Shown: positions 1-8,149 of the stretch, piece after piece
Position numbering within the stretch: position 1 is the stretch's first letter
How the letters are laid out: the number at the start of each line of letters is the position of its first letter
Assembly (NCBI RefSeq): GCF_000695685.1
Contig: NZ_JFFR01000033.1
Location: forward strand, 359,816 to 423,815
Direction: 5' to 3'
Source: Vibrio fortis
Lineage (GTDB): Bacteria; Pseudomonadota; Gammaproteobacteria; Enterobacterales; Vibrionaceae
Length of the DNA stretch: 64,000 nt
Notes under the pieces: model-generated
Told to the model about the DNA's origin: nothing
The model's database searches: none
What the model saw: the letters and a program-made list of their open reading frames with translations, nothing else
Program-made: the position numbers and the translations under genes

Positions 1-223
1 TCGTGCCGCTAAACAGCGCTTCTACGGTGCGGTGCGTTGTCAGTGCGAACACCAACACCAGAGCCGTCGGAAGCAAACTCATCCACCCGTAAGCCTCTCC
101 TTCTTGGTGGTTCAATCCGATTGCAGTGAAGAACACAAACGTCGCCACCACCAATAGGGATACCATGATGTGTTGAGTGTTGATCTTCAGCGGCGCGTCC
201 AACGCCTTGGTTTGCGTAGTCAT
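1..223 (-). CDS. NhaC-family Na+/H+ antiporter-like transporter (N-terminal part)
   Basis: The gene runs off the left edge, so only about 74 N-terminal residues are visible, beginning MTTQTKALDAPLKINTQHIM. A hydrophobic segment (about residues 20-36) is followed by a short loop and a second segment around GWMSLLPTALVLVFALTTHR, a pattern I associate with NhaC-type antiporters of the ion transporter superfamily. The start at 223 has an AGGAAA ribosome site. It lies 17 bp after the puuA stop on the same strand, so it is probably cotranscribed with puuA. The family exchanges cations or small organic solutes. No dedicated putrescine importer (PuuP) is seen in the window, so this protein could be the polyamine or amino-acid carrier, which is inference. 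The family call rests on a fragment only. Confidence 0.55.
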   Translation of the reverse strand, partial: MTTQTKALDAPLKINTQHIMVSLLVVATFVFFTAIGLNHQEGEAYGWMSLLPTALVLVFALTTHRTVEALFSGT

Positions 224-240
224 ACGTATATTTCCTTTAT

Positions 241-1584
241 TTATGCTGAGTGCAACATCCATTCGATTTCTAATGGGGTGATTTCGCGTTCAAAGTCGGC
301 GAGTTCACTCCGTTTGCAAGCTAAATATAAATCGATAAAGTCTCTAGAGATGTACGGAGCCAGCTCACTGCGTTCTAGCTGGTCGAGTGCCTCTGACATA
401 CGCAGCGGTAGGTCAATTGCATCATCACTGAGGGCTTTAGGACATTGGTCTTTGGTATAGTTTTCACTCGCTAATACCGCGGAAAGTACTACTGCAGCGA
501 GAATATAAGGGTTAACGTCAGCTCCTGCTATACGATGTTCTATTCGGCGATTCTTACTATCGCTGATGGGCACACGCATCGCAACACCACGGTGGTTTTC
601 TCCCCAATCGGCTTTCGTAGGTACGTAAGCGCCAGGGACAAAACGGCGGTAAGAGTTTACGTTAGGACAAATCAATGCCATGGAATCGGATGTCTGAGCC
701 AACATCGCGGCCATGGTTTGATAAAAGAGGTCACTGGCTTCGCCATCGGCTTGGCTAAAGTGATTGTTACCGAGTGCATCCACCAAGCTAAGGTGAATGT
801 GCATGCCATTACCGGCTTGATCGCCAAATGGCTTAGCCATAAACGTGGCATCAAAACCGTGCTGGTGGGCAATCTGGCGGATAAGACGCTTAGCGATGAT
901 CACTTCATCACACGCTTTGAGCACGTCTTTTGAGTGGTTGAAGTTAATCTCAAACTGCCCCGGTGCGGATTCAGAGAGTGCACCAGAGGTATTTAACCCT
1001 TGTTCTTGGGCGACCTTGTTAAGATCGGAGAGAAAATCTGCGTAGTCATCGAGGCCGTCTAGGTCGTATACCTCGGTATCTTTCTCACGTGACTTTTTGG
1101 TTGGGTTAATGGCGGTTTGCAGAGCGCCCATCTCGCCACGTTTTTTGTCGATGAGGTAGAACTCAAGTTCTAAGGCAACGCATGGGTACTGATCTTTAGC
1201 GTGCAGTTTATCGAGCATGTCTTCGACGATATTACGAATGAATAGCGGACTTGGTTGCTCTGCTGTCTCATCCATCATACTTAACAGTATCTGGCCGACT
1301 GACTCTTTTGCTGTTGGCATCAATGTGTCAGCAACAGGGAAACAAATGTTATCCGGCTCGCCTAAGTCTTCACCCAACCCTGCGCTCTCTACCACATTGC
1401 CTTTAGTATCGAGAGTAATAGTAGACAGCGGTAGTGCCACCCCTTTAGTTAGCTTCTCTAGCGCATTGACTGGGATTCTTTTGCCTCTTGGTGTGGCATT
1501 GATATCGGTGAAAATGAGATCAACAAACTCGATGTTGGGCCATTTTTGTCGAAAATTTTTAACTTCCTGTAGATACGATTCCAT
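241..1584 (-). CDS. puuA: Gamma-glutamylputrescine synthetase (glutamine synthetase family)
   Basis: A type I glutamine-synthetase-fold ligase of about 447 residues that would join glutamate to putrescine using ATP, the first step of the Puu pathway. Visible GS signatures are the ELEFYL metal-binding stretch near residue 140, APGQFEIN near 207, GNGMHIHLS near 260, and NSYRRFVPGAYVPT with a following WG-N-R in the C-terminal half. A TTG lies in frame four codons upstream, but the ATG at 1584 has a GGAG ribosome site at good spacing. It is divergent from puuD-puuR and directly followed by the NhaC-like gene. Pathway neighbours (puuD, puuR, puuC, puuB) make PuuA far more likely than a true glutamine synthetase. 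The polyamine acceptor could also be another diamine. Confidence 0.88.
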   Translation of the reverse strand: MESYLQEVKNFRQKWPNIEFVDLIFTDINATPRGKRIPVNALEKLTKGVALPLSTITLDTKGNVVESAGLGEDLGEPDNICFPVADTLMPTAKESVGQILLSMMDETAEQPSPLFIRNIVEDMLDKLHAKDQYPCVALELEFYLIDKKRGEMGALQTAINPTKKSREKDTEVYDLDGLDDYADFLSDLNKVAQEQGLNTSGALSESAPGQFEINFNHSKDVLKACDEVIIAKRLIRQIAHQHGFDATFMAKPFGDQAGNGMHIHLSLVDALGNNHFSQADGEASDLFYQTMAAMLAQTSDSMALICPNVNSYRRFVPGAYVPTKADWGENHRGVAMRVPISDSKNRRIEHRIAGADVNPYILAAVVLSAVLASENYTKDQCPKALSDDAIDLPLRMSEALDQLERSELAPYISRDFIDLYLACKRSELADFEREITPLEIEWMLHSA

Positions 1585-1779
1585 TGAGTTCTCCAACTAG
1601 CCTCTGTACAGCAAATCTAAAGCAACAAAAAATAAACAACTGAGTTGTGTTGATAAGACTAAAGTCTAAAGATTTTGTTTTATTTGCTTAAAATACAATG
1701 GGTTATATTAATTTTCTTTCAAGTTGTAAATTTTATGAAAGATGTTTTTGTTAACTATTTTGTAACAGCCGATCGGTTT

Positions 1780-1799
1780 TTGCTCAATATAATGAGCAA
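1780..1799. promoter_or_regulatory. Candidate PuuR operator
   Basis: TTGCTCA-ATATAA-TGAGCAA is a perfect 7-bp inverted repeat with a 6-bp spacer. Its core AATATAATGAGCA differs at one position from the E. coli PuuR consensus core AATATAATGAACA as I recall it. It sits between divergent puuA and puuD with puuR close by, which fits substrate-relieved repression of the cluster. Confidence 0.6.
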
Positions 1800-1814
1800 A
1801 ATTAGCCGTTTTTT

Positions 1815-1849
1815 TGACCAAAAAAGAGGCATTGGTCACGATTTGGTCA
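1815..1849. promoter_or_regulatory. Three TTGGTCA half-sites
   Basis: TGACCAA at 1815-1821 faces TTGGTCA at 1832-1838, and TTGGTCA recurs at 1843-1849, 11 bp on, one helical turn later. The arrangement suggests a second regulator, or PuuR with a different half-site; the protein that binds is unknown. Confidence 0.35.
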
Positions 1850-1927
1850 GAATATCGAACATCGGTGTTGATAATTTTGTACATGGTTTGTAGTGTGAGT
1901 GTTAAATAAATCGAGCACGGAAGTAAC

Positions 1928-2674
1928 ATGTCTACACAAAGCAAACCCATTATTGGAATTGTTAGCTGCGCGAAAGAGTTGGGTGGCTATCAAATACAAG
2001 CCGTTAATGACTTCTATCTAGCGGCAGTAAAAGACTTCGGCGGGTTGCCGCTGATGTTAGCGCCAGATATGTCGAGTGAAGATATCGAGCGAATCCTTGA
2101 GATGTGTGATGGCTTTTTATTTCCGGGCAGTCACTCGAATGTTGCGCCGCACCACTACAACGCGACGCATCAAGAGGCAAAGAAAGATGAAGCGCGCGAC
2201 GAGCTCTCTTTTTCATTACTGCGTAAAGCGATTGATAAAGACATTCCATGTTTAGGGATCTGCCGTGGCTTTCAAGAGATGAATGTGGCGCTGGGTGGCT
2301 CGTTAAATCCGGCGGTTCACGATTCCGGCTTTAATGATCATCGAGAGATCCAAGTCGACGACTTTGAAGAGAAATACGCACCATCACATGCGGTACTAGT
2401 GCAAAAGCAGAGCCTTTTTGAAAAATGGCTGACAGAGAATCACTGGGAAACCACGGTCTTTTTTGAAGTGAACACCCTTCATAATCAAGGTGTTGACCAA
2501 TTGGCTCCGCAACTGCAAGTGGAAGCGAAAGCCCCCGATGGTTTGGTGGAAGCATTCAGCCTTCCAGGGCAAAAATTCTTTGTTGGCGTGCAGTGGCACC
2601 CAGAATGGAAAGCGAAAACCAATCATTTCTCACAAATTTTGTTCAAAGAATTTATGATGGCTGCCTCTCTATAA
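1928..2674 (+). CDS. puuD: Gamma-glutamyl-GABA hydrolase (class I amidotransferase-like)
   Basis: A 248-residue peptidase C26-type hydrolase that releases GABA and glutamate from gamma-glutamyl-GABA, the last Puu-specific step. The nucleophile elbow GICRGFQE puts the catalytic Cys at about 112, and VQWHPEW gives His 224 and Glu 226, a complete Cys-His-Glu triad. Length and motifs match PuuD. Start ATG at 1928 follows a GGAAGTAAC ribosome site. It is first in the rightward transcript, 16 bp before puuR. It is cytoplasmic, as no signal peptide is present. Confidence 0.9.
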   Translation: MSTQSKPIIGIVSCAKELGGYQIQAVNDFYLAAVKDFGGLPLMLAPDMSSEDIERILEMCDGFLFPGSHSNVAPHHYNATHQEAKKDEARDELSFSLLRKAIDKDIPCLGICRGFQEMNVALGGSLNPAVHDSGFNDHREIQVDDFEEKYAPSHAVLVQKQSLFEKWLTENHWETTVFFEVNTLHNQGVDQLAPQLQVEAKAPDGLVEAFSLPGQKFFVGVQWHPEWKAKTNHFSQILFKEFMMAASL

Positions 2675-2690
2675 GTTAGGAGCCAGATAA

Positions 2691-3248
2691 ATGGACAATC
2701 AAGAGATTGGTAAAAATATTGTTCAGTTACGAAAAGAACATGGATTGTCACAACGAGAATTAGCCGAGCGAGCTGGCATTACACATAGTGCTATTTCCTC
2801 TATTGAGAACGCTAAGGTCAGCCCTTCAGTGAGCTCGTTGCAAAAAATAGTGAACGTTTTTTCTTTGTCGCTATCGGAGTTTTTCACCTTTGAAAAGCCA
2901 GCCAGTGATGAAGTAAAGGTTGTTGTTACCCCTGATGAGTTGGTGGAGATGGGCAGTGAGTCCGTTTCAATGAAGCTAGTCACCAACGGCAGTAAAGAGC
3001 AGGTCATCGGGTTTTTAATCGAAGAGTATGCCCCACATGGCACGACCGGTGCGGCAGAAATTAAGCATGAAGGCGAAGAGATCGGGACCATTCTTGAGGG
3101 TGAAATCACGCTTGAGTATAAGGACCAATCTTACGTCCTTAAACAAGGCGAGTCGTACGTCATTGATACAACTCAGCCGCATAAGTTTACAAATCACACA
3201 GACAAGGCTTGTCGAATGATAAGCGCGCATACGCCAACCACATTCTAA
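2691..3248 (+). CDS. puuR: XRE-cupin transcriptional regulator, PuuR-like
   Basis: A 185-residue repressor with an N-terminal XRE helix-turn-helix (about residues 8-62, with GLSQRELAERAGITHSAIS as the recognition region) and a C-terminal cupin_2 domain (about 110-178, with the GEEIGTILEG and QPHKF metal or ligand strands). This two-domain layout and length are those of E. coli PuuR, which represses the puu genes until putrescine is present. Located between puuD and puuC in one rightward unit, as in enterobacteria. A candidate operator is at 1780-1799. Confidence 0.88.
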   Translation: MDNQEIGKNIVQLRKEHGLSQRELAERAGITHSAISSIENAKVSPSVSSLQKIVNVFSLSLSEFFTFEKPASDEVKVVVTPDELVEMGSESVSMKLVTNGSKEQVIGFLIEEYAPHGTTGAAEIKHEGEEIGTILEGEITLEYKDQSYVLKQGESYVIDTTQPHKFTNHTDKACRMISAHTPTTF

Positions 3249-3258
3249 GTGGGCCTTG

Positions 3259-3280
3259 CCTTGTTGTGATAACAAGGAGA
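3259..3280 (+). promoter_or_regulatory. Hairpin overlapping the puuC ribosome site
   Basis: CCTTGTT (3259-3265) pairs with AACAAGG (3271-3277) around a GTGAT loop. The right arm contains the first part of the AAGGAG ribosome site used by puuC (ATG at 3285), so folding would partly hide it. It could lower or condition puuC translation in the puuR-puuC junction. Confidence 0.4.
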
Positions 3281-3284
3281 GCGT

Positions 3285-4769
3285 ATGAAAACCCAGGAAC
3301 AATGGATTGAATTACAAAACAGTCTAAACATCGAAAATCGAGCATTTATTAACGGCGAGTATACCCTTGCCATCAGCGGCCAAATGCTTGATGTCATCAA
3401 CCCAGCAACGGACGAAACGCTTACAGAGATCGCTCGTTGCCAAGAAGAAGATGTTGATCTTGCGGTAACATGCGCTCGTCAAGCCTTTCAAGCAGGTGAA
3501 TGGAGCAACAGCGCCCCATCTCATCGTAAAGCTGTCCTAAGCTTATTCGCTGATCTCATTGATGAGCACCGCGAAGAGCTAGCGTTACTAGAAACGCTCG
3601 ATACCGGTAAACCTATTAACCACAGTGTTTCTACCGATATCCCCGGTGCAGCAGGCTCTTTGCGCTGGTACGCTGAAGCGATTGATAAAGTCTACGGTGA
3701 AGTCGCACCAACCGAAAAAGATGTTCACGCCTACATCTCTCATCAACCTATTGGTGTTGTCGCCGCTGTGGTTCCATGGAACTTCCCTCTATGGCTAGCC
3801 TGTTGGAAGCTCGGCCCTGCGCTCGCGGCTGGTAACAGTGTCATTCTAAAACCATCAGAAAAATCTTCTTTAACTGCGATCTTCCTTGGCAAGCTTGCTA
3901 ATCAAGCGGGTCTTCCTCGTGGCGTATTCCAAGTCATCACTGGCTTTGGTCATGAAGCTGGGGATGCGCTAGCTAAACACCATGATGTTGATTGCATTGC
4001 CTTTACCGGTTCAACCCGAATCGCTGGTCAGTTAATGGTTCGTTCTGGTGAGACCAACCTAAAACGCGTCTTTGCAGAGGCGGGTGGTAAGAATGCCAAT
4101 ATTGTCTTTGAAGACTGTGACGATCTTGACCGCGCAGCCGCTGAAACGGCAGGTGGTTGCTTCTATAACCAAGGTGAAGTGTGTGTTGCAGCAACTCGAT
4201 TGCTGGTTCATGAAAGCATTAAAGATCAGTTTGTTGAGAAGGTGATTGAAGCGTCTAAAGCCTTCACGCCAAAAGACCCAATGGACACCACTTGTTCTAT
4301 GGGCGCGCTTATCGATCAAGTGCATAAAGCCCAAGTGTTGGAGTACATCCACCTTGGTCAAACTGAGGGTGCAACACTGCGCTGCGGTGGTGATGTCGAT
4401 GGCAAAGGCGCGTTCGTTGAGCCAACCATTCTCGACAATGTAGACAATAAGATGCGTGTTGCGCAGGAAGAGATTTTTGGCCCTGTGTTGTGCGTGATTC
4501 CTTTCAAAGATGAGCAAGAGGCGATCGCCATTGCTAACGATTCTAAATATGGCCTAGGTGCCGCTCTTTGGAGCAGCAATATTAATCGTGTTCACCGTGT
4601 GGCTAAGCAGCTTCAAGCGGGTTCAGTCTGGGTCAATAACTACAACGAAGGTGACATGACTGTCCCATTTGGTGGATTCAAAATGAGTGGTAACGGCCGT
4701 GATAAGTCACTGCATGCCATTGAAAAATTTACAGAAACCAAAACGACTTGGATTCGCCTACACCCTTAA
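3285..4769 (+). CDS. puuC: Gamma-glutamyl-gamma-aminobutyraldehyde dehydrogenase
   Basis: A 494-residue NAD(P)-dependent aldehyde dehydrogenase that oxidises gamma-glutamyl-gamma-aminobutyraldehyde to gamma-glutamyl-GABA. PWNFPLW near 164-170 binds cofactor, FTGSTRIAG follows, Glu 265 lies in EAGGKN and the catalytic Cys 300 in NQGEVCVAATR. Length equals PuuC of E. coli. Next to puuB, which makes its substrate. ALDHs are broad, so 3-aminopropionaldehyde or gamma-aminobutyraldehyde could also be used. Confidence 0.88.
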   Translation: MKTQEQWIELQNSLNIENRAFINGEYTLAISGQMLDVINPATDETLTEIARCQEEDVDLAVTCARQAFQAGEWSNSAPSHRKAVLSLFADLIDEHREELALLETLDTGKPINHSVSTDIPGAAGSLRWYAEAIDKVYGEVAPTEKDVHAYISHQPIGVVAAVVPWNFPLWLACWKLGPALAAGNSVILKPSEKSSLTAIFLGKLANQAGLPRGVFQVITGFGHEAGDALAKHHDVDCIAFTGSTRIAGQLMVRSGETNLKRVFAEAGGKNANIVFEDCDDLDRAAAETAGGCFYNQGEVCVAATRLLVHESIKDQFVEKVIEASKAFTPKDPMDTTCSMGALIDQVHKAQVLEYIHLGQTEGATLRCGGDVDGKGAFVEPTILDNVDNKMRVAQEEIFGPVLCVIPFKDEQEAIAIANDSKYGLGAALWSSNINRVHRVAKQLQAGSVWVNNYNEGDMTVPFGGFKMSGNGRDKSLHAIEKFTETKTTWIRLHP

Positions 4770-4800
4770 GCCTGCTGACGAATAACAAAGGAATAAAGCA

Positions 4801-6078
4801 ATGAATAAGCATACGGACTCGTTTTACGCGCACTCAGTACCAAACATGCCAGATTTCCCACAACTTCAAGACAACATCGAGTGTGATGTATGTGTAGTTG
4901 GTGCCGGTTTCTCTGGTTTATCTTCAGCACTGCATCTGGCAGAGAAAGGCTTCAAAGTGGTGGTGCTAGAAAGTGCGAAAGTTGGTTTTGGCGCAACCGG
5001 TCGCAACGGCGGTCAGATCGTTAACAGCTACAGCCGAGATGTTGATGTGATTGAAAGCCGTTACGACCAACCCCAAGCTAAAGCTCTGTGTGACATGATC
5101 TTTGAAGGCGGTGACATCATTCGTGGCCTTATCGATAAGTACGATATCGAGTGTGATCATAAGCGCGGTGGCCTATTTACAGCACTAAACAAAAAGCAAC
5201 TCGCTGGCCTAGAGCACCATAAGAAAAACTGGGAGCGCTACGGTAATGACCAACTGACTCTGCTTGATGCCAATGAGGTAGAAGCGGCAGTCGGTACTCA
5301 GGTTTACACTGGCGGTCTGCTCGATATGCGTGGTGGTCACATCCATCCGCTAAAATTGGCTCTCGGTGAAGCAGCAGCGTTTGTCTCTTTGGGTGGGCAG
5401 ATTTTCGAACAGTCTGCAGTAACCTCGCTAGAGAAGGGCGTAAACCCTGTGGCTAGAACGGCTCAGGGCAGCGTGAAGTGCAAATATTTAGTACTGGCAG
5501 GTAACGCGTATCTTGGTGGTCTGGCGCCGAACATTAGCAACAAAGCGATTCCGTGTGGTACCCAAGTGGTGGCGACAGAGCCACTGACTGACGAGCAACT
5601 TAAGCAAGTACTGCCAAGCGACTACTGTGTTGAAGACTGTAATTACTTACTGGATTACTTCCGTCTAAGTGCTGATAAACGCCTGCTGTTTGGTGGTGGC
5701 GTAGTATATGGCGCTCGTGACCCAGAGAATATCGAAGCCTTGATTCGTCCTAAGCTAGAGAAAGTTTTCCCTCAATTGAAAGGGATTAAGATTGATTACA
5801 CTTGGACGGGCAACTTCCTGCTAACTTACTCGCGTATGCCTCAGTTCGGCGCATTCGACGACAACATCTACTACCTACAAGGTTACAGCGGCCATGGTGT
5901 CACTTGTACTCACCTTGCAGGCAAACTATTGGCGGAAGCCTTAACCGGACACGCAGAGCGATTTGATGCTTTTGCAGCATTGAAGCACTATGCCTTCCCG
6001 GGCGGTCGCCACTTCCAAATCCCATTCACCGCAGTGGGTGCAGCGTATTACAACCTAAGAGACAAACTGGCTATCTAA
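4801..6078 (+). CDS. puuB: Gamma-glutamylputrescine oxidoreductase (FAD, DAO family)
   Basis: A 425-residue FAD-dependent oxidase that deaminates gamma-glutamylputrescine to the aldehyde used by PuuC, releasing ammonia and peroxide. The Rossmann dinucleotide motif VVGAGFSGLSSALHLAEKG lies near residues 32-50, followed by GFGATGRNGGQ, a signature of the DAO/PuuB group. C-terminal YLQGYSGHGV forms the second FAD contact. It follows puuC by 31 bp in the same operon. No signal peptide, so cytoplasmic. Confidence 0.88.
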   Translation: MNKHTDSFYAHSVPNMPDFPQLQDNIECDVCVVGAGFSGLSSALHLAEKGFKVVVLESAKVGFGATGRNGGQIVNSYSRDVDVIESRYDQPQAKALCDMIFEGGDIIRGLIDKYDIECDHKRGGLFTALNKKQLAGLEHHKKNWERYGNDQLTLLDANEVEAAVGTQVYTGGLLDMRGGHIHPLKLALGEAAAFVSLGGQIFEQSAVTSLEKGVNPVARTAQGSVKCKYLVLAGNAYLGGLAPNISNKAIPCGTQVVATEPLTDEQLKQVLPSDYCVEDCNYLLDYFRLSADKRLLFGGGVVYGARDPENIEALIRPKLEKVFPQLKGIKIDYTWTGNFLLTYSRMPQFGAFDDNIYYLQGYSGHGVTCTHLAGKLLAEALTGHAERFDAFAALKHYAFPGGRHFQIPFTAVGAAYYNLRDKLAI

Positions 6079-6103
6079 TCCAGACACAGATAAGGAACAT
6101 CGA

Positions 6104-6970
6104 ATGAGTAGAGTAGTGAAATTTGCAGCCTTACAACTGACTAAGAGCTGGGATCTGGAAGATAACCTAAATAAAGCCAAGCAGGCGATTCGTGAAGCAG
6201 CGAGCAACGGTGCCAACGTCATTCTGCCACAAGAGCTGTTTGCGTCGCCTTACTTCTGCAAGAAACAGGAAGCGAAATACTTCGAGTTGGCAGAAGAGAC
6301 AGAAAACTGCTTACTGATTAAAGAGATGAGCGCTCTCGCTAAAGAGCTGGGTATCGTGATCCCGGTGAGCTACTTTGAAAAAGTGGGTAACACCTTCTTT
6401 AACTCGTTAGTGATGATCGATGCAGATGGCACGGTACTCGACAATTACCGCAAGTCACACATTCCAGATGGACCGGGTTACAGTGAAAAGTACTACTTCA
6501 GTCCTGGTGACACTGGCTTCAAGGTTTGGAAGACCAAGTTTGGCACCTTCGGTGCGGGCATCTGTTGGGATCAATGGTTCCCAGAACTGGCTCGCAGCTT
6601 AGCCTTGCATGGCGCAGAAGCAATCTTCTACCCAACCGCGATCGGTAGCGAGCCACAAGACCCAACCCTAGATTCACGTGACCATTGGCAACGCACGATG
6701 CAAGGCCATTCAGCGGCCAACTTGGTACCAGTAATCGCGTCAAACCGTGTGGGTACTGAGCTGGATGATGGTATTGAGACGACCTTCTACGGCTCATCTT
6801 TCATCACTGACCATACCGGTGGCAAGCTTGCTGAAGCGCCACGTGAAGGGGAAGCGATTATCTATGCAGAAGTCGATTTAGCGGCAACGGCTCAGGCTCG
6901 TCACTCGTGGGGGCTATTCCGTGACCGTCGACCAGATCTGTACGGCAGTGTATGTAAATTGGCGGTATAA
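6104..6970 (+). CDS. aguB: N-carbamoylputrescine amidase
   Basis: A 288-residue carbon-nitrogen hydrolase of the nitrilase superfamily that splits N-carbamoylputrescine to putrescine, CO2 and ammonia. The catalytic triad is visible: Glu 44 in LPQELFASPYF, Lys 117 in NYRKSHIPDG and Cys 154 in AGICWDQWFPE. Length and the IPDGPGYSEKYYFSPGD stretch are typical of AguB. It is followed 9 bp later by aguA, whose product it consumes, and feeds putrescine into the puu enzymes encoded just upstream. Confidence 0.92.
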   Translation: MSRVVKFAALQLTKSWDLEDNLNKAKQAIREAASNGANVILPQELFASPYFCKKQEAKYFELAEETENCLLIKEMSALAKELGIVIPVSYFEKVGNTFFNSLVMIDADGTVLDNYRKSHIPDGPGYSEKYYFSPGDTGFKVWKTKFGTFGAGICWDQWFPELARSLALHGAEAIFYPTAIGSEPQDPTLDSRDHWQRTMQGHSAANLVPVIASNRVGTELDDGIETTFYGSSFITDHTGGKLAEAPREGEAIIYAEVDLAATAQARHSWGLFRDRRPDLYGSVCKLAV

Positions 6971-6979
6971 GGGGGCACT

Positions 6980-8062
6980 ATGCAGCTATCAACCACGCCT
7001 CGACAAGATGGCTTCTACTTTCCGGCTGAGTTTCAACCGGTGAGCGAAGTGTGGCTTGCTTGGCCAGAGCGAAAAGACAATTGGCGTGAACAAGCGCAGC
7101 CTGCACAGCAGACCTTTGCTCGCATTGCCAACGCGATTTCGGAAGTGACCAAGGTGTGCGTGGCAGTTAGCTGTAAACAGTTTGATAGAGCTCGCGCTTT
7201 GCTTCACTCCGATATTCGACTGGTCGAAATCCCGTACAACGATGCTTGGATGCGCGATATAGGTCCAACGGTGGTGGTGAACGAACAAGGCGTGCGCCGT
7301 GGTGTCAGCTGGCAGTTTAATGCATGGGGCGGGGATTACAACGGCCTGTATGACAACTGGCAGCAAGACGACTTAGTGGCGAGTTCAGTGTGTGACATCA
7401 TCGGCCTTGACCACTATCGAGCTCCGTTTGTTCTGGAGGGAGGTGCCATTCATACCGACGGCGAAGGCACCCTGTATACCACGCAAGAGTGTTTGCTTAG
7501 CCCGGGGCGCAACCCTGAGATGAGTCAGCAACAGATAGAAGCGAGCCTTAAAGAGTATCTTGGTATCGATAAAGTTATCTGGCTACCAAAGGGGCTGTTT
7601 AACGACGAGACCGACGGTCACGTCGATAATCTGATGCACGTTATTGCGCCGGGTAAGGTGGTGCTGAGCTGGACTGACGATCCAAGTGACCCACAGTTCG
7701 AGCTATCACGCCAAGCAGAATATGCACTTAAGTCGCAGACCGATGCTCAAGGTAGAAGTATCGAAGTGATCCGCTTGCCGTTGCCGGGTCCCTTGCACTA
7801 CAGCGAGGCTGAAGCCAACGGTGTCGATAAGAGTGAAGGCATGGTGCGTGATGCGGGAGAACGCCTAAGCGCCTCTTATGCAAACTTTCTTATCGTAAAT
7901 GAGTATGTCTTTTTACCTCTGCTCGATGATACAACCGACTCGCAAGCGATCGAGATACTGCAACAGGCAATGCCTGAGCATCAGGTGATTGGGATCCCAT
8001 CACGTGAAGTGTTATTGGGTGGTGGCAACATTCACTGCATTACCCAGCAGATCCCCGCTTAG
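6980..8062 (+). CDS. aguA: Agmatine deiminase
   Basis: A 360-residue member of the peptidyl-arginine-deiminase family converting agmatine to N-carbamoylputrescine and ammonia. Motifs are NDAWMRDIGPT near 84-94, DETDGHVDN near 210-218 with the catalytic His, and the C-terminal GGGNIHCITQQ with the catalytic Cys at about 353. Length matches AguA. Tightly linked to aguB, so agmatine and putrescine degradation are in one transcriptional direction. Together with aguB it could also serve putrescine synthesis, but the puu-gab context favours catabolism. Confidence 0.93.
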   Translation: MQLSTTPRQDGFYFPAEFQPVSEVWLAWPERKDNWREQAQPAQQTFARIANAISEVTKVCVAVSCKQFDRARALLHSDIRLVEIPYNDAWMRDIGPTVVVNEQGVRRGVSWQFNAWGGDYNGLYDNWQQDDLVASSVCDIIGLDHYRAPFVLEGGAIHTDGEGTLYTTQECLLSPGRNPEMSQQQIEASLKEYLGIDKVIWLPKGLFNDETDGHVDNLMHVIAPGKVVLSWTDDPSDPQFELSRQAEYALKSQTDAQGRSIEVIRLPLPGPLHYSEAEANGVDKSEGMVRDAGERLSASYANFLIVNEYVFLPLLDDTTDSQAIEILQQAMPEHQVIGIPSREVLLGGGNIHCITQQIPA

Positions 8063-8087
8063 CCATCATCAATTAAAATTACTAATA

Positions 8088-8122
8088 GCCGCGGATGACT
8101 GAATCAGTCAACAGAGAGCGGC
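8088..8122. promoter_or_regulatory. Nested palindrome in the aguA-gabD gap
   Basis: TGACTGAATCAGTCA at 8096-8110 is a perfect 15-bp palindrome about a central A. It is enclosed by GCCGC (8088-8092) and GCGGC (8118-8122). It has no T-run, so it is more likely a regulator site or an RNA processing or stabilising hairpin than a terminator. It falls in the only sizeable gap (87 bp) of the rightward unit. Confidence 0.45.
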
Positions 8123-8149
8123 ATTGTTTAGCTGTCAAAAGGAATCACC

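Larger units (their letters stand above)
1585..1927. promoter_or_regulatory. Divergent puuA/puuD control region
   Basis: AT-rich 343-bp gap between divergent genes. It contains a PuuR-like inverted repeat (1780-1799) and a cluster of TTGGTCA/TGACCAA half-sites (1815-1849), listed separately. Short open frames here on both strands lack ribosome sites and look accidental. Confidence 0.6.

Noticed and set aside
1675..1950. Overlapping frames on both strands in the puuA/puuD gap
   Set aside because: AT-rich, no ribosome sites, and they overlie the operator candidates, so they look accidental.
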